Shown here: positions 1 to 36,661 of the stretch, one piece after another
How the letters are laid out: each line of letters begins with the position of its first letter
Numbering within the stretch: position 1 is the stretch's first letter
Origin: Candidula unifasciata
Lineage: Eukaryota > Mollusca > Gastropoda > Stylommatophora > Geomitridae
DNA length: 64,000 nucleotides
NCBI GenBank assembly: GCA_905116865.2
Contig: CAJHNH020007667.1
Span: 912,353 to 976,352 of the forward strand
Direction of reading: 5' to 3'
Translations under genes and position numbers: made by a program
The notes under the pieces: model-generated
The model's input: the letters and a program-made list of their open reading frames with translations, nothing else
What the model was told of the DNA's origin: nothing
Database searches by the model: none

Positions 1-480
1 ACAATGCTACGACAATTTGATTGAACTTTTTTTTTTGAAAGCACATATGTGACTACTGTTCAAGTCTGTACACATATCTTTGTCAGATTCTGTATTTTCT
101 GTACACAAAACAGCTGACAACAAAAACCATAACATCTGATTATAACTTTGCTTCCACATCCTTATATAAAACTAAGCAGTATGCAATAAAACACATACAA
201 GTATATACATCAAATACTGAGATCTCATTAAAAGCTGCTTTTTCTTCTTTCAAAATAAATGTTATAAAACATGTACACACCACTATCAAACTCATGCAAT
301 CAGTCTTTACAGGAGGTCACTGTCAGATAATCACTATCATCACCGCCTGCCAGAGATACCCTAAACTGTCTTCAGGTTCCCTGCCTCGTGACATGTATAT
401 CTCTAATGTCATATGTCCCTGTTGTTTTGGTGATTACATAGGCCATACCTTCCATAACTGTTCTTTCCACTATAGTAAGT
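1..480. other. No gene seen; AT-rich sequence
   Basis: AT-rich, without a recognisable coding segment or repeat until the SINE at about 480. Short open frames here have no recognisable content. Confidence 0.5.
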
Positions 481-481
481 A

Positions 482-775
482 ATGATCCCTTTTCATGCCT
501 TTAGGCCCATCGAGTATATGGGAACAGCACCCATATTTTTACAGACCAATCAGCACTTGGTGGGTAATGTGGTCAGCATTACGTCGGCCATCATTACTTC
601 CCCAGGACAAACATCCTGCTACCCATTTCAGGCTGCGTCGACCTGTGACACCCCATACCATGAAAAAGATCCACGCAGCCAGCAGCTGGTTTTGATCACG
701 GTATGTTGGAATGACAAGTCGTACTCGCAACGCCTTCGCCAAGGACACCGCTTCAAGCCACTATGATGTCTTATA
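482..775 (-). repeat. SINE-1 copy
   Basis: Reverse-oriented copy of the family whose best copy is at 52374-52645. The shared body includes the run around ACAGACCAATCAGCACTTGG and GGTAATGTGGTCAGCAT. The tRNA-like head would lie near 775. Confidence 0.6.
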
Positions 776-1544
776 ATAGCAAAGTATTTCAGTTTCTCAG
801 ACTTGATGCTGTTTATATATGTTGGTGTGTATATATCTGTATGTGCGTATATATATATATCTGATATAAATAAAAGGGAACAGATATATCCATTCTAATA
901 CTGGTTATAACATGTAATTAAACACAATGTTTTTAATCATACTGTACTGCTTATAGTTTTAGAATATAAAGTTTTCATCAATATTTTAAAGAATGACAAA
1001 ATGAACAATGAGGACATCATGAACAATTGTAACTTATTATAAATGCTTGTGCTCTGTGGTTTTGAGGTTAGTGAAATACCTTCACAGTCTAATCCTTGAT
1101 GTTTGCCAGGGTTCGAACTCCAGTGGTGGGTGGTGCAGAGAACGATCATTCTCATGGCTTTCTGACAAGTTATATGAGAGTCGCCACATGGAATAGATTT
1201 GAGCCTTACCACGTAATATTCCCATACTAGCAGTGGATATATCACAGTCAACCTTCACTGTGGAGAAGGCACAATGTCTTTTCAATAAATGCTTGCACAT
1301 CAAAACAAAGCTAGTCATATAGCTGTGGCACTGATAATTGCACTTATTGTTACAGCAGTTTACTGAGTGTGAAATACTTTCACTGTACATCAAACTTTGG
1401 CCGAAATACTGGCAATTCTAAAAACAATTTCTCTACAAAGCCCTATGTTGTAGGCTTCATAGTCAGATGTACAAGCACAGATTAATGTATTCATAAATGA
1501 ACTATATTATATAAGATACAAAAATCACCATACATTTATCCCAC

Positions 1545-1770
1545 ACCAGGACACGCATAGTGGTGCCCCAGGACACACTGGTACCCCAGGACATGAGATT
1601 GTGCACCAGGACACACACATGAAGTTGCACCAGGACACACAAAGTGATGTACCAGGACACACAGTAGTGCCCCAGGACATGTGACTGTGCCCCAGGACAC
1701 GTTACTGTGCACCAGGACACACATAGTGATGTACCAGGACATGTGATGGTGCACCAGGACCAGGGCATAA
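1545..1770. repeat. Minisatellite built on CCAGGACAC
   Basis: About 13 irregular units containing CCAGGACAC/CCAGGACAT, spaced 12-26 bp. Open frames here on the minus strand are by-products of the repeat. Confidence 0.85.
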
Positions 1771-1879
1771 ACTGGTCAAGCCTATCTACACCTCTGTGGA
1801 CATCCTAGAAACAGGTTTCCAACCAGGAGTCTGGCCACTGTAAAAAGGATCAATCTTCCATTTAAAGTAGGCGGGCACT

Positions 1880-2265
1880 GCTTGAGAGGCAAGGAACCAA
1901 TAGTCTGCACCCAAATAAGCCACACCTGTAAAATGGAGTTGCATAAGCCACACCTGTAAAATGGAGTTGCATGCAATACACAAGTCCTGAAACAAGGCCA
2001 AGTCCAGAAGTAGACGACACCATCCAGAAGTGGATGACACCATCCAGAAGTGGATGACACCATCCAGAAGTGGATGACACCATCCAGAAGTGGATGACAC
2101 CATCCAGAAGTGGATGACACCATCCAGAAGTAGACGACACCATCCAGAAGTGGATGACACCATCCAGAAGTAGACGACACCATCCAGAAGTGGATGACAC
2201 CATCCAGAAGTAGACGACACCAACCAGGACTTTCCGTTAGAGTTTATAACTGCTGAATGCTAAAA
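1880..2265 (+). repeat. SINE-4 copy with internal minisatellite expansion
   Basis: Starts with GAGAGGCAAGGAACCAATAG, continues through a duplicated 28-bp block (1917-1944 and 1945-1972), then GTCCAGAAGTAGACGACACC. It resumes after the 20-bp array with CAGGACTTTCCGTTAGAGTTT. Order and sequence match SINE-4 copies elsewhere (for example 8630-8765). Confidence 0.75.
2002..2221. repeat. 20-bp minisatellite, 11 units
   Basis: Tandem 20-bp units of the form CATCCAGAAGTGGATGACAC with AGTAGACG/AGTGGATG variants. The unit is an altered piece of the surrounding SINE-4. Minus-strand frames encoding a repeated Val-Ser-Ser-Thr-Ser-Gly-Trp-Cys are artefacts of the array. Confidence 0.95.
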
Positions 2266-2534
2266 AGATACAGACAGTGACGAAACACTGACAAAATTGT
2301 GCAGCCTTTTTGTAACAACATTATAGCAGATAAAGGCCCAACATGACCACTACATCCAACAATAGCTCTTCACATCTTTGATAAATATGAAATCATTACT
2401 AATGTAAGATTCTAGAAAATTCTATCACAAAATTTGTAAACCTTGATTGAAACTACTCAGTTCCACTATAATTCTCAATGCCAATGTTTGTGCCAGGTAC
2501 CTGTGGAGCACTATCTCTAATCCTTTCCATTTAA

Positions 2535-2740
2535 TAATGGGGTTCTCTGTGGTCAAGCCGTTCGCCTCATACTCTGAAAATCTTGGGTTCATTTCACTCC
2601 AGGATTGCAATTTTTAAGGCGACCCATGGGGGTAATTCCTGGAGCTACAGAGTTCATGCTTTGTGCAATGCCCTCAGCAAGCAGCTAGTTATTCTGCAGA
2701 GAGAGGCAAGTCATGGGATAACCCTAGGTAATAAAATCAC
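2535..2740 (+). repeat. SINE-5 copy
   Basis: Contains a degenerate tRNA-like head (CTGTGGTCAAGCCGTTCGCC) and the body CTGGAGCTACAGAGTTCATG plus GCAGCTAGTTATTCTGCAGA, shared with copies near 21250-21340 and 44700-44890. Confidence 0.5.
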
Positions 2741-3079
2741 TCCTCTCGACTTTGATTCTCATTTAATGAAATTTGACAATAATGGCATACTCACTAAGAT
2801 CAGTAGCCACAACCTCAAAATACTAACCTATCAACATCAGAAACAATACAAAGCATCTGTACCACTTTACGGCAGACACAAGCCCCACATGATCATTACA
2901 ACCCAACAATAACCGATCACAACTTAACAAATAGAAATCTCCATGAAATCAATCCTCCCAACATAAAATTATATACATCTATCACAAAATCTTGTAAATC
3001 TCGACTTACTACACTGCATAGGCCAGGATTAGCCAACATGTCAACCGCGGACCAGTAGTCGATCATTAAACCGGTGGAA

Positions 3080-3661
3080 GTAGCCTGTGTCTTCTCCTCT
3101 GGCTCTGTTATCACCGTATCTGTATAACACTGCTGTCTGTACACAAGCGCTTGCCTGGCTTGAAACACAAAAATACACCCGCGTGTGTATACTCAGTGAT
3201 TCAATGAGTATGATCCGGAGGGTTCAGGCAGGTTCAGTGCGAAGACAATGGCTTGAATCATTACAGAAGTCCACTGTTCGTGGAGTCACCTTTATTTTTG
3301 TTCCGGGACACGCAGGCGTCGATGGAAATGAAAGAGCTGACAGGTTGGCTGGATCCGCTATCACTACCGACGGTCAGCCTATGGATCATGCTGATATTAT
3401 CAATGCCCTCAGAGAAATGGGAAGAATAGAGGACTTTGGTGGCAGTGAATCCACATCACTCGCCAGAATGGCAGACTTGGGAATTAAGATCGGCACAGCA
3501 AAAAACGAGACGCACACCAGCTACGCCAGAAGACTTGTTAATCAACATAGAACTGGTACTATTAGCCATCGGACGTTGGGGTTCATACTGAGGGGAGGAT
3601 CTGAGCACCTATGGACATGTCCGGAGTGCAATGAGGATAACCCAACTAACTAACTAACTAA
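3080..3661 (+). pseudogene. LINE-A 3' end: RNase H domain and C-terminal CPEC tail
   Basis: Longest copy of a non-LTR retrotransposon 3' end. The open frame 3087-3653 reads through an RNase H fold: ILSDSMSMIRR carries one catalytic Asp, and VPGHAGVDGNERADRLAG carries the conserved His, Asn, Glu and Asp. After it come ADIINALRE, RTLGFILRGGSEHLW and TCPEC, then an (AACT)n tail at 3640-3661 that marks the element 3' end. The copy is 5'-truncated; reverse transcriptase is absent. Nine copies in this window share the layout and all are on the plus strand. Confidence 0.85.
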
Positions 3662-3986
3662 CTGCTGTCTGTTTCATATTTTCTATATCATGTCTCCAAC
3701 CTGAGAGGTAAGGGGGAGCACACAGGCAGGTTTCAAGAGGGTTTAAACAATTCTAAAAGTAAGTTAATTTGTACTTGTAATAATCCATTATACTTACATT
3801 TTGTTGAATTTAATTCTAAATTTTAAAACTATTTATTAAACAAAACGACAAGGACATTTTTGTTTTCATGAGGAGTTTGTACATCTACCATTTAAAATCT
3901 AATTAATATGATAACACATGCATTCAATTATAAATTAAGAACATATTCTGACCACAACATATCTCCATACTTTATATTCTCTTGTT

Positions 3987-4458
3987 TGTGATGAGGTGCT
4001 GTGCATGGTCTTCACGATTACATGGTGGCAAGCAGAAAGTCCGTGCAACAAGGGACAGCACGAGATACTTGTGCCTAGTCGAGGAAGCGAGGGAAAGCCC
4101 GAGCTAGCCTCGTGGTCAGTCGATCATGAGAAGTCAGAGTAGACGGTTGTAGTATTGGAAGACGTAGTCTTTATGTTGCGCAAATGTTTAATGTTTGAAT
4201 ATGTCGCGAGTGCTAAAGTGTAAATAATGTTTGAATATGTGAAATAAATGGACGAGAATAAACTGACAGAATGTACCAAGAAGACGAGCAGCGTTTGTGT
4301 TGTCAACCCTAGACGTTAAAGTTGGTGTAAATCTAGGTTCATGTCAAGTCTACGTCAAGGTTCAGTTCAAGCAGACCACGATTCATTCTAGGTTGAATCA
4401 CGAGTCATTCCAAGTGAAGCTTCGAGTTATTACAAGTCTACCTCTTTGACTTATTACA
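3987..4458 (+). mobile_element. Probable LTR of an LTR retrotransposon
   Basis: Interval ends in TTATTACA two bases before a tRNA-Pro-type primer-binding site and could begin at TGTGATGAGG, giving TG...CA ends and about 470 bp. AATAAA-like signals at about 4241 and 4257 would fit an R region. No matching 3' LTR or gag/pol frame was found nearby, so this is a truncated element; the 5' boundary is a guess. Confidence 0.4.
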
Positions 4459-4460
4459 AG

Positions 4461-4478
4461 TGGGGGCTCGTCCGGGAG
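4461..4478 (+). other. Primer-binding site resembling tRNA-Pro
   Basis: TGGGGGCTCGTCCGGGAG matches 17 of 18 bases of the complement of the tRNA-Pro 3' end (final base differs). Position directly after an LTR-like end supports a real PBS. The following roughly 650 bp looks non-coding. Confidence 0.6.
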
Positions 4479-5340
4479 GAAATTAGAAACCACGCGGACC
4501 ATAAGCATAGGAAAACATTTTTGTTTCTTCCAAGGTAAGATAAACATGCGGAAAACAGTGTACTTCACCCGAGCAGAGCCTATAATTAACACAGCAAGCG
4601 CCGACAGGTCAGCTACCGACCAATGAAAACCGGTGTGTCATCTACGCCCTGCCACACACCGTATCACCAAGTTTTGCGGATTCAGGAAGTTTCATGTTTA
4701 CCAAAGGTACATATCGTAAATATTATAAATCAAGTTTGTGTCGACCTGTTGGAGCGAGAGGACGAGCGATTGAATGTACGAATGTCTACGTGAGTGCCTG
4801 AGGAGAAAGGAGACCTGCCGACGAAATGTTAAGCTGAGATCGACCATGCCAGCGTGTGAGATGTCCAAACGTCAGTGATGAATCCATGGGACCCATCGTT
4901 GCTTGAATGCCTGCAGAAGACTATTCGTTAAAGGCTGCGTGAGTTTGTGTACGAAAGCGGTTCAATTAGACATCGACTGGACGATTCTCTTTTGTCGTGA
5001 GTTTTAATACGTCAATAAAGTAATGTCTCGTAAGCTCACATCGGTGTCGGCTTGTGCCAGGTGTGTAAAGTGAAGCGTGTCAGAATATCATCCACCACAC
5101 ACGCATGAACACCGCCTAGACAACGAGTAGAAATACAAACCCATTCATTACATGTTGCAGAATCTATTGTACTCTTTTAAATTAAATTGTGTTGCAGTGG
5201 CATAGGGGACTTGCTGTATGCTCAGAAAAAAAAAAAGGGGGGGGGGGAGGGGGAGGGGGAGGAGATGTGATCTGAAAAAGGCTAGAGACTACCAGACTAT
5301 ATTGAACATTTTTATTGTTTGATTCCCTCTATTTCCCTGT
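4479..5340. other. Non-coding leader-like sequence, no gene seen
   Basis: Less AT-rich than its surroundings to about 5130, with an AATAAAG motif near 5013, then a poly-A/poly-G run at 5226-5265. May be untranslated leader of the LTR element. No coding frame recognised. Confidence 0.35.
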
Positions 5341-5610
5341 GTGGATTTTGAGGCTGAAAATGAACAGACTATTTTGCCCTTCAATGAGTCATTAAAGGCA
5401 ACTAATTAGGGGTGCTTCCTTTGAAATCGGTATCTGCCTGACAGCTGAGGAACCAAAAGTCTGCACACAAACAAGCCGGATCTGTAAAACAGAAGTGCAT
5501 GCAAAACTTTAAAGATCTGAGACAAGACCAAAGTCCAGAAGTGGATAAACAATCAAAATTTTACGCTGGAGTTAGCAGCCAGTGAACGATAAGAAGAAGG
5601 AGGAGACTCT
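5340..5610 (+). repeat. SINE-4 copy
   Basis: Carries the family order: GTGTGGATTTT, AAAGGCAACTAATTAGGGG, TCTGCCTGACAGCTGAGGAACC, AAAGTCCAGAAGTGGATAAAC, GCTGGAGTTAGCAGCCAGTG, then a short AAGAAGAAGG tail. Confidence 0.7.
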
Positions 5611-5863
5611 ATACAGTCTATAAAGTAGACAAACAACCTCTATACAGTCTATAAAATAGAGAAACAGTTAAATGAAAACTAGACTGTCAGAGATTTCTGA
5701 AATAAAAAGTAGCTCTCAAACAAAAAAGCTGGCCATCACTGGCTTACACAATGGCTTAATTATGGCAGGCATCACAAGGAGCTCTCCCTAGCTAATCACC
5801 CTCCCCCCCCCCCCCCTTTTTTTTAAAAATGACACTTTAAAATAATGGCCTAAATTACATGTG

Positions 5864-5869
5864 TTTATT
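5864..5869 (-). promoter_or_regulatory. Poly(A) signal AATAAA of L2HGDH
   Basis: Canonical AATAAA on the minus strand, about 56 nt downstream of the L2HGDH stop. A short 3' UTR is inferred; no other canonical hexamer is closer to the stop. Confidence 0.55.
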
Positions 5870-5924
5870 TTCACAATCACTGACTTATGACCCCGCAAAA
5901 GTTGTGTGCTACACCACACCTTAA

Positions 5925-30353
<24,429 letters not shown>

Positions 30354-30554
30354 GTCGTTGCTGGAAGTGGGTACTTTGGAGTTATCTCCCCCTGCCATCC
30401 CGGGGACAAAGTCTATTTGTGAAGTCTGGCTGTATCGTCTTATCTATGAATCATTTAACAGTATACCAGCTTTTTTTTTTTTACACAATCGATAACATAT
30501 GGAGCTAGACAGACACAGGGACGGACATAGACACAAACAGGCATAGACGGGCGG

Positions 30555-31116
<562 letters not shown>

Positions 31117-31189
31117 GTGAAACAGTCTGTCAATAAATTTATTTATCCTTGTTCCCACTGCATCAAAAAAATGTTTTTTTTTTTTTTGA

Positions 31190-31690
31190 AAAGTATTAGG
31201 TAATGGTGGATCACTGAAAGGTTTCAGGTGTCATGTCATCTATTTACATTAGGGGTTAGAGGGGTCAGCCGGACCTCTTTGGCATATGGTTGTATACATT
31301 ATATAAAGTTTTTTTTTTTTTAATATGGCAAAAGAACTGGTGTCATGTTATGTTGTTAGGTACCGATGTCTCAGTAGGGGTCAGGTTGTCATGTCAGCTA
31401 CTTACATGTCAGGGTTTAGGGGTCGCTGGTCACTTTTTGACTATGTATATTATAAATGAAAAATTCGGGTAAATGAAGTGGCTGTCGATTTAGTTTAGGA
31501 GACATCTGGGCCTCCGAGACATATGGTGCTATGACTTTATATAGAAGAAAAAATTTTAATGCGTGTAAACGAGGTGGGTGTTATGTCGCGATTTTAGGTG
31601 TCGGTGAGGGGTCAAGTTGTCATGTCAACTACTTCCGTGAGAGGGTTTAGGGGTCATTGAGGGGTCACTGCATCGGAATTTTGTTCTTAT
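31190..31690. repeat. Degenerate long tandem repeat, ~3 units
   Basis: TGTCATGTCA(T/G/A)CTA recurs at about 31228, 31388 and 31617, each followed by a GGGTTTAGGGGTC-type block. Unit spacing is about 160 and 230 bp. No coding content. Confidence 0.6.
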
Positions 31691-31794
31691 TCACTACTTA
31701 CGCGTGCACTGGCTCGCTAAAAATTTCTTTCTATTTCCGGACCTATTATCCCGTTTTACGAGAACAGACTTGCTACATATTTAAAGTCTTCAAC

Positions 31795-31960
31795 TTGTTT
31801 CAGACAATTATCATTCAACACAGATTATAAACAGCCTATTCATTCCAAAACTGAGCTACCAGTGCCAAACATGGACATTATCTAAAACTCTGGTAAGTAA
31901 AATTACCACTTTCAAGATGAGATGCCCGAGAAAAGCTGTCATTATCTATACAACTACATA
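31795..31960 (+). repeat. LINE-C short fragment
   Basis: Encodes PFIPKLSYQCQTW and MRCPRKAV-like pieces matching 29480-29590. Confidence 0.55.
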
Positions 31961-32039
31961 TCTGAAGCTTCTGGTCACTTCTCACTAATCGGCTGACTTT
32001 CCGTGATTTCTTTCCGTACATACTCGCTGTGCGAGTTCA

Positions 32040-32560
32040 GAGCACTATTCTGGAGAGAGGGGAGGGGAGAGAAATAGACCCAGTACCCCCACCCCCAACA
32101 AGCATGTCCTAAAAGTCGACTGAGGTGCTCTCTTAAATATCCTACCCCAAACAGGGAAATCCACAGGTCACGAGTCAGTCTAATATTTCAGGGGGTGGTA
32201 GATAGGCTGCATGCAGTCTTGGGACTGCTGTGCTCTTTCGTGGGACGTAGGTGGGTAGGATTAGGGCCAGTTCTAGATGTTTCAGGGTCGTTAAAAGCAT
32301 CAGAAAGCCGGCAAACCCAGTGTTACCACCCTCTAAAATATTGGACTGTCCTGTGACGTAATTTGGGGTAGGATATTACGAAAGAGCCGTCGACTAATTA
32401 AGAGTTTTTTTTTTTTTCCTTTGAAGTCTGAGTCCACCTGCTTGTTTTCATACTAATAAGTCAGATGTGTAAAACTAGCTAAAGTCTAGAAATGGACGAA
32501 GAACCAGAACATTATGTCCGAGTTTACAGCTGGTAAAGCGACTAAGAAGAAGAAGAGGAG
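32040..32560 (+). repeat. SINE-4 copy interrupted by a MITE
   Basis: Left part AAGCATGTCCTAAAAGTCGA; right part TCCTTTGAAGTCTGAGTCCA, AAGTCTAGAAATGGACGAAG and AGAAGAAGAAGAGG tail. The 32136-32377 element lies between them. Confidence 0.65.
32136..32377. mobile_element. MITE related to 18248-18572, with 16-bp inverted termini
   Basis: Left AATATCCTACCCCAAA and the right end reverse complement are identical for 16 bp. The interior shares TCGTGGGACGTAGG, ATTAGGGCCAGTTCTAGATG and TTAAAAGC with 18248-18572 and with 56340-56605. No clear target duplication. 242 bp. Confidence 0.65.
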
Positions 32561-33310
32561 AAGGATTCCGTACCTCGGGATTTTCTATACTGTACATAAC
32601 TCTTTAATTTCCATGATTGCACACTAAGGAAACAATATATCCCCTATGTTAATGGCAAAATGTTAGTAAGATTGTCTCATTATTCGTAGTATAATTTCTG
32701 TCATAATCACAACCAAATCAAAGCAAAATTTGAAACAGTACAAATTACATTTTGGTCATATAAATAATTACAAGAAATGTAAATTTGAAATAAAAAATAT
32801 ATACTCTGAAAACTCAATAATTTATATCCCAATTATAACCTTAGGGTTGAACATGATGTTTTTGAAAAATTACTAGTACTGCTCTTGAAGACTTTTTCTC
32901 ACCTCTTTTGACAAAGATAGATTGCGTAGAATATTTTTTTTTCGATTCTTCTGCGTCAAATTTTCAACACCTTCGAATCATACCTGAAATTTGTAGCTCA
33001 ACGTATTTCAGCTTGCTTAACAAATTGTGTAACCTTTGAAGATGAGTTAGTCACGATTTTCAATTACGGCAAATATGAAACTTCTCCTACATTTAATTCG
33101 CACCGAGTAAATTGGCAGACTATTTACAGCATACGTCGTTAATGTAAATATTTAGAAAGACATTACATATTGAAATAGCAAGAGCTTTCTATTCGTCCCG
33201 ATTTCTTTCGACGTTTTCCTTTAATATAATATGATATTAAGAATAAATAAGCAATGTTAAATCCTGCAAATCCCTGATCTTCTGAGTATTCTATCAGTCT
33301 TATTCTTCAC
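32560..33310. other. No gene seen; AT-rich
   Basis: Strongly AT-rich, without open frames or repeats recognised. Confidence 0.5.
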
Positions 33311-33312
33311 AC

Positions 33313-33475
<163 letters not shown>

Positions 33476-33645
33476 CTATTTCTTTCTGACACATCCACTC
33501 CCCCACTTATTCTGTTTCTTGTTGCACAGAAATGTGTGGTTGGAATATGTCTGTATGTGTCCCTACTACAACCATCGCTGAGAAACAAAGAATCAACAGT
33601 CAGCATACTTTAATTAGGCCAAATATGTGATGCGGAGATGAACAC

Positions 33646-36012
33646 CAGTGTTGCCACTTTTCTTTGACAAAAAATATCCAAAACGGTGTCAAAGAAGATC
33701 TAAAAAGATCTAAATTTGCGTGGAAAAGATCTAGAAAAAACATCCAAATTGAAAAAGTCAAAAATTACATAGCTTTTGTTATGACTTACCCTACATAATC
33801 ATGTTCTCACCTTCACTGATGTATGCCTCACAAGATCCACAGGATAAACTTAGCTTGGATAATGAAGTTAAAATTTCAGATCCAAAATGACCCTGGTATG
33901 CTTTAGCTGTTCAAATTTCTTTATAAGTGGAACAGTAGGCTTATTTCTCCAGTCTCATCAGGCTGAATTTTAATGGCACGATAGCATTTAAGACGTCAAA
34001 TTTCATCCTGTTTTTTAGGTTAGATTTGATATAATTTCTAGCACTTAAAACTCTTTCTATGTCAGCATTTGAGTGGGGTAGTATCATGGCAGACATGGCA
34101 CTTTAAAGAGCTTACATAATGGACTGTTTGATGAGGCATCTTTAAATTGTCTCACTTCACTCCAAAACGCTTTAGTTTCTGTTTTGTTTGTCCATTCAGC
34201 TAACTTTATTTTGGTTAACTGATATCCTGGTTCCGCGACACTATTATCAGTAACCCCTAAAAATTTCATAACTTTATAATATTTAGGTATGTCCTTTATT
34301 GGCTGAAGTATGTTGCTCACAGAAAAAAGTGAAATATTTTACAAAACATCTAGATTTTCAGGAAGTCTCTGCTTCAATTGTTTCAATAACGAGATAATGA
34401 AATCTTGACAGCGTTTTCTTAAGTTGTTCTCTTCATTCTCTGTAAACAGTCCTTTTGTTTTTAAATCATCAATTTTTGATTCGATTTAATATCCAAGGTG
34501 TGGCTTAGGAGCCAAATAGCTCTTTATAGTGCAAGTGAGCAAATCAGCTTTAGAAGTTGGCAACACCAGTCTTTTACCGAGTAAAATAGCAAGGTGAGAT
34601 CATCGAGTAATTTAACTTTATCAATAAGTTTAGATTCGAACAGTTTATTAACTTTTTGCACTTCCAATAGAAAAAGTTAAAAAAAAAAAGAGAATGAATG
34701 ACAATTTTTTTTTTCATCACTGTACATTCCATATAGTATTTCAGCTGTGTAGCACTTTTCACTTTGTCTTGTTAATTCAAAGTGTGTCTTCAACTTCAGC
34801 CATTGCTTCATAATTCTTTCAACAGCTGGTTAAATTGATAACCATCTAGTTTTGCAATCTGACAGAATTTTCAGTGGTATGGAACCATCATTCAAGGCTG
34901 TATATAATGTATTGTATTGCTGTTGTCTGACAAATGATTTGGAAAACCAGTAAAGTGTTTCAGCAATAAGGTATTCCAAATTCCTTGGTAAATATTTAGA
35001 TGAAGCATGTGATAATGCTAGCTGCAATGAATGACGCATACATTTTATAAGTATTAACGATGGGTTAGCTTCCTTCAACTTGGCATAAACGCCATTGTTT
35101 AAACCAACCATCAATGAGGCATTATCAGTACCAATTACAGCCAAATTCTTCAAGCCTAACTGTTTGCTGATAAAAAGGTCCTTCAGTTCCTAAACTATAC
35201 TTTCTACATCACACTTTTCAAATTGAACTAGTCCAAGATTTTTTACAAATCGATCAAATGGTCACAGTTTGAAATTGCACAGTGACAAATTAAAAACATT
35301 GCGACTGATACTTCAACTTTTGATGATTCATTTATCAGTATAGTTCTGAAAACAGATGTCAGAGGTGTAATATCTTTAAATGAAACTGCAGTTTTATGCT
35401 TTTTTTTTTTTAGTCTCTGCATGACTCTTTGAGTTTTGTATTTTCGCTTTAATTTCACACTTGCAGTATTTACAATGAGCCTTAGTCATATCCTCAGGAA
35501 CTATCATCACCCAGTTTTTAATTTTGTCATCATGCAACCACTCTTTCCGAAATTTTTTGCTCATACTTTACTTTTGGCATGTTGAAAGTTTTTTTTCCAA
35601 AGTGAAAGCCACATAAGAAGGTGAGCAATTATTTTTTTAAATCACATGAAAAAGAAACGCAAAGTCAGCACAGTGAGGATACGGTTGAAACAAAGTTAGT
35701 ATGATTTACGGGCGTTTTTATTAATCAGTACCAGGGCTGCCAGATATTTGTACGTTGACCCCAGTGAGAGTTCAAAGTTCAAGTTATGGCAGTTGTCACA
35801 ATGTACGTGCCAGACCAAAACAAAAATATTGTAGTAAATATTTTACACAGTAATTATTAAATTGACAATGAAAGAAAAAAAATCTATAAAATATCTAACT
35901 CCATATGAAAAGTATCTAGAAAAATATTTACGATCTAAACGTCAAAAATAGTATCTAAATGCAATGAAAAAGATCTAAATTTGGATATAAAAGATCCAAA
36001 GTGGCAACACTG
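33646..36012 (-). mobile_element. hAT DNA transposon, boundaries intact, transposase decayed
   Basis: Termini CAGTGTTGCCACTTT are perfect 15-bp inverted repeats and are flanked by identical 8-bp ATGAACAC at 33638-33645 and 36013-36020, the hAT hallmark. Removing the element and one duplication joins TGATGCGGAGATGAACAC to ACAACTCACG and restores a SINE-4 sequence, which confirms both ends. Subterminal regions hold many AAGATCTAAA-like motifs in direct orientation, candidate transposase sites. 2367 bp. Confidence 0.95.
33941..35580 (-). pseudogene. hAT transposase pseudogene
   Basis: From the N terminus: a BED/TTF-like zinc finger (WVMIVPEDMTKAHCKYCKCE, near 35564-35440), a central RNase-H-like part with IGTDNASLMVGLNNGV, KCMRHSLQLALSHASSK and CKTRWLSI (35153-34830), a segment ending FWSEVRQFKDASS (34320-34100), and the C-terminal dimerisation motif LPHSNADIERVLSARNY ending at stop 33941. 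At least three frameshifts or stops separate the parts, for example near 34095 where the dimerisation domain changes frame. Not expected to be functional. Confidence 0.85.
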
Positions 36013-36120
36013 ATGAACACACAACTCACGTGCTGGAACCAGACTGTCGTTTGGAATTGAACGAACAAGCAGAACTTTCCGCCGGAGTTGACAGCCGCGA
36101 AGGAAGAAGAAAAAGACATA
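35990..36120 (+). repeat. SINE-4 3' half, hAT insertion host
   Basis: CTGGAACCAGACTGTCG, GAACAAGCAGAACTTTCCGC and GGAGTTGACAGCCGCGAAGG then GAAGAAAAAG match the SINE-4 3' half. The 5' half is at about 33600-33645, across the hAT. Confidence 0.7.
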
Positions 36121-36661
36121 AGACGTTGGAAAACCAGAGGTGTGGATTCTTCTAAGATATTATAGTTTGATAACATTTTTAAAAGCTTTGTGTCGCAGTC
36201 AGTTCACTGCATGTGATCAGCTTCTCTGGGTGTATACCAAGCATTGTATGACAGACGCGCTGTCACAGAGAAATCATTGTGAAAAGGGTCCTCAGATATC
36301 AACCCTCCCCCCCCCCCCATAATTTGTAAGTGTCGGGGGAGCGTTTCAGTCTTATTTTACTGCGAAACAATAATAACATTATTATTATCGCTCAATTAAA
36401 CAAGATCTGATCAGAATGAATCCAGCGTCACCAGTTGTAAAAGAATATGAACATCAGGAAGCAGAGGAAGGCCCAGATGGCATGGATAGACGGAGTTAAC
36501 TTGTTAAAACTCAACAGTATCACTTTTCAGCCAGCTATGAGCGCGCACTATCGCGGAAATTGATCATTAGCCGACGCCTAACAACATTAAAAGGGGAGGT
36601 TTAGAAGGGGTAAGATTGTTTAACTGCGCAATAATAATGATAATAAAATAGTAATAAACAT

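Noticed and set aside
2002..2221. Possible CRISPR-like array
   Set aside because: Units are contiguous without unique spacers, and the genome is eukaryotic.
1782..2223. Minus-strand frames repeating Met-Val-Ser-Ser-Thr-Ser-Gly-Trp-Cys
   Set aside because: The 20-bp unit is not a multiple of three and three frames are equally open; it is an expanded SINE segment.
3087..3653. Candidate host ribonuclease H gene
   Set aside because: Same sequence end occurs nine times with an AACT/AACTC tail, so it is a retrotransposon 3' end.
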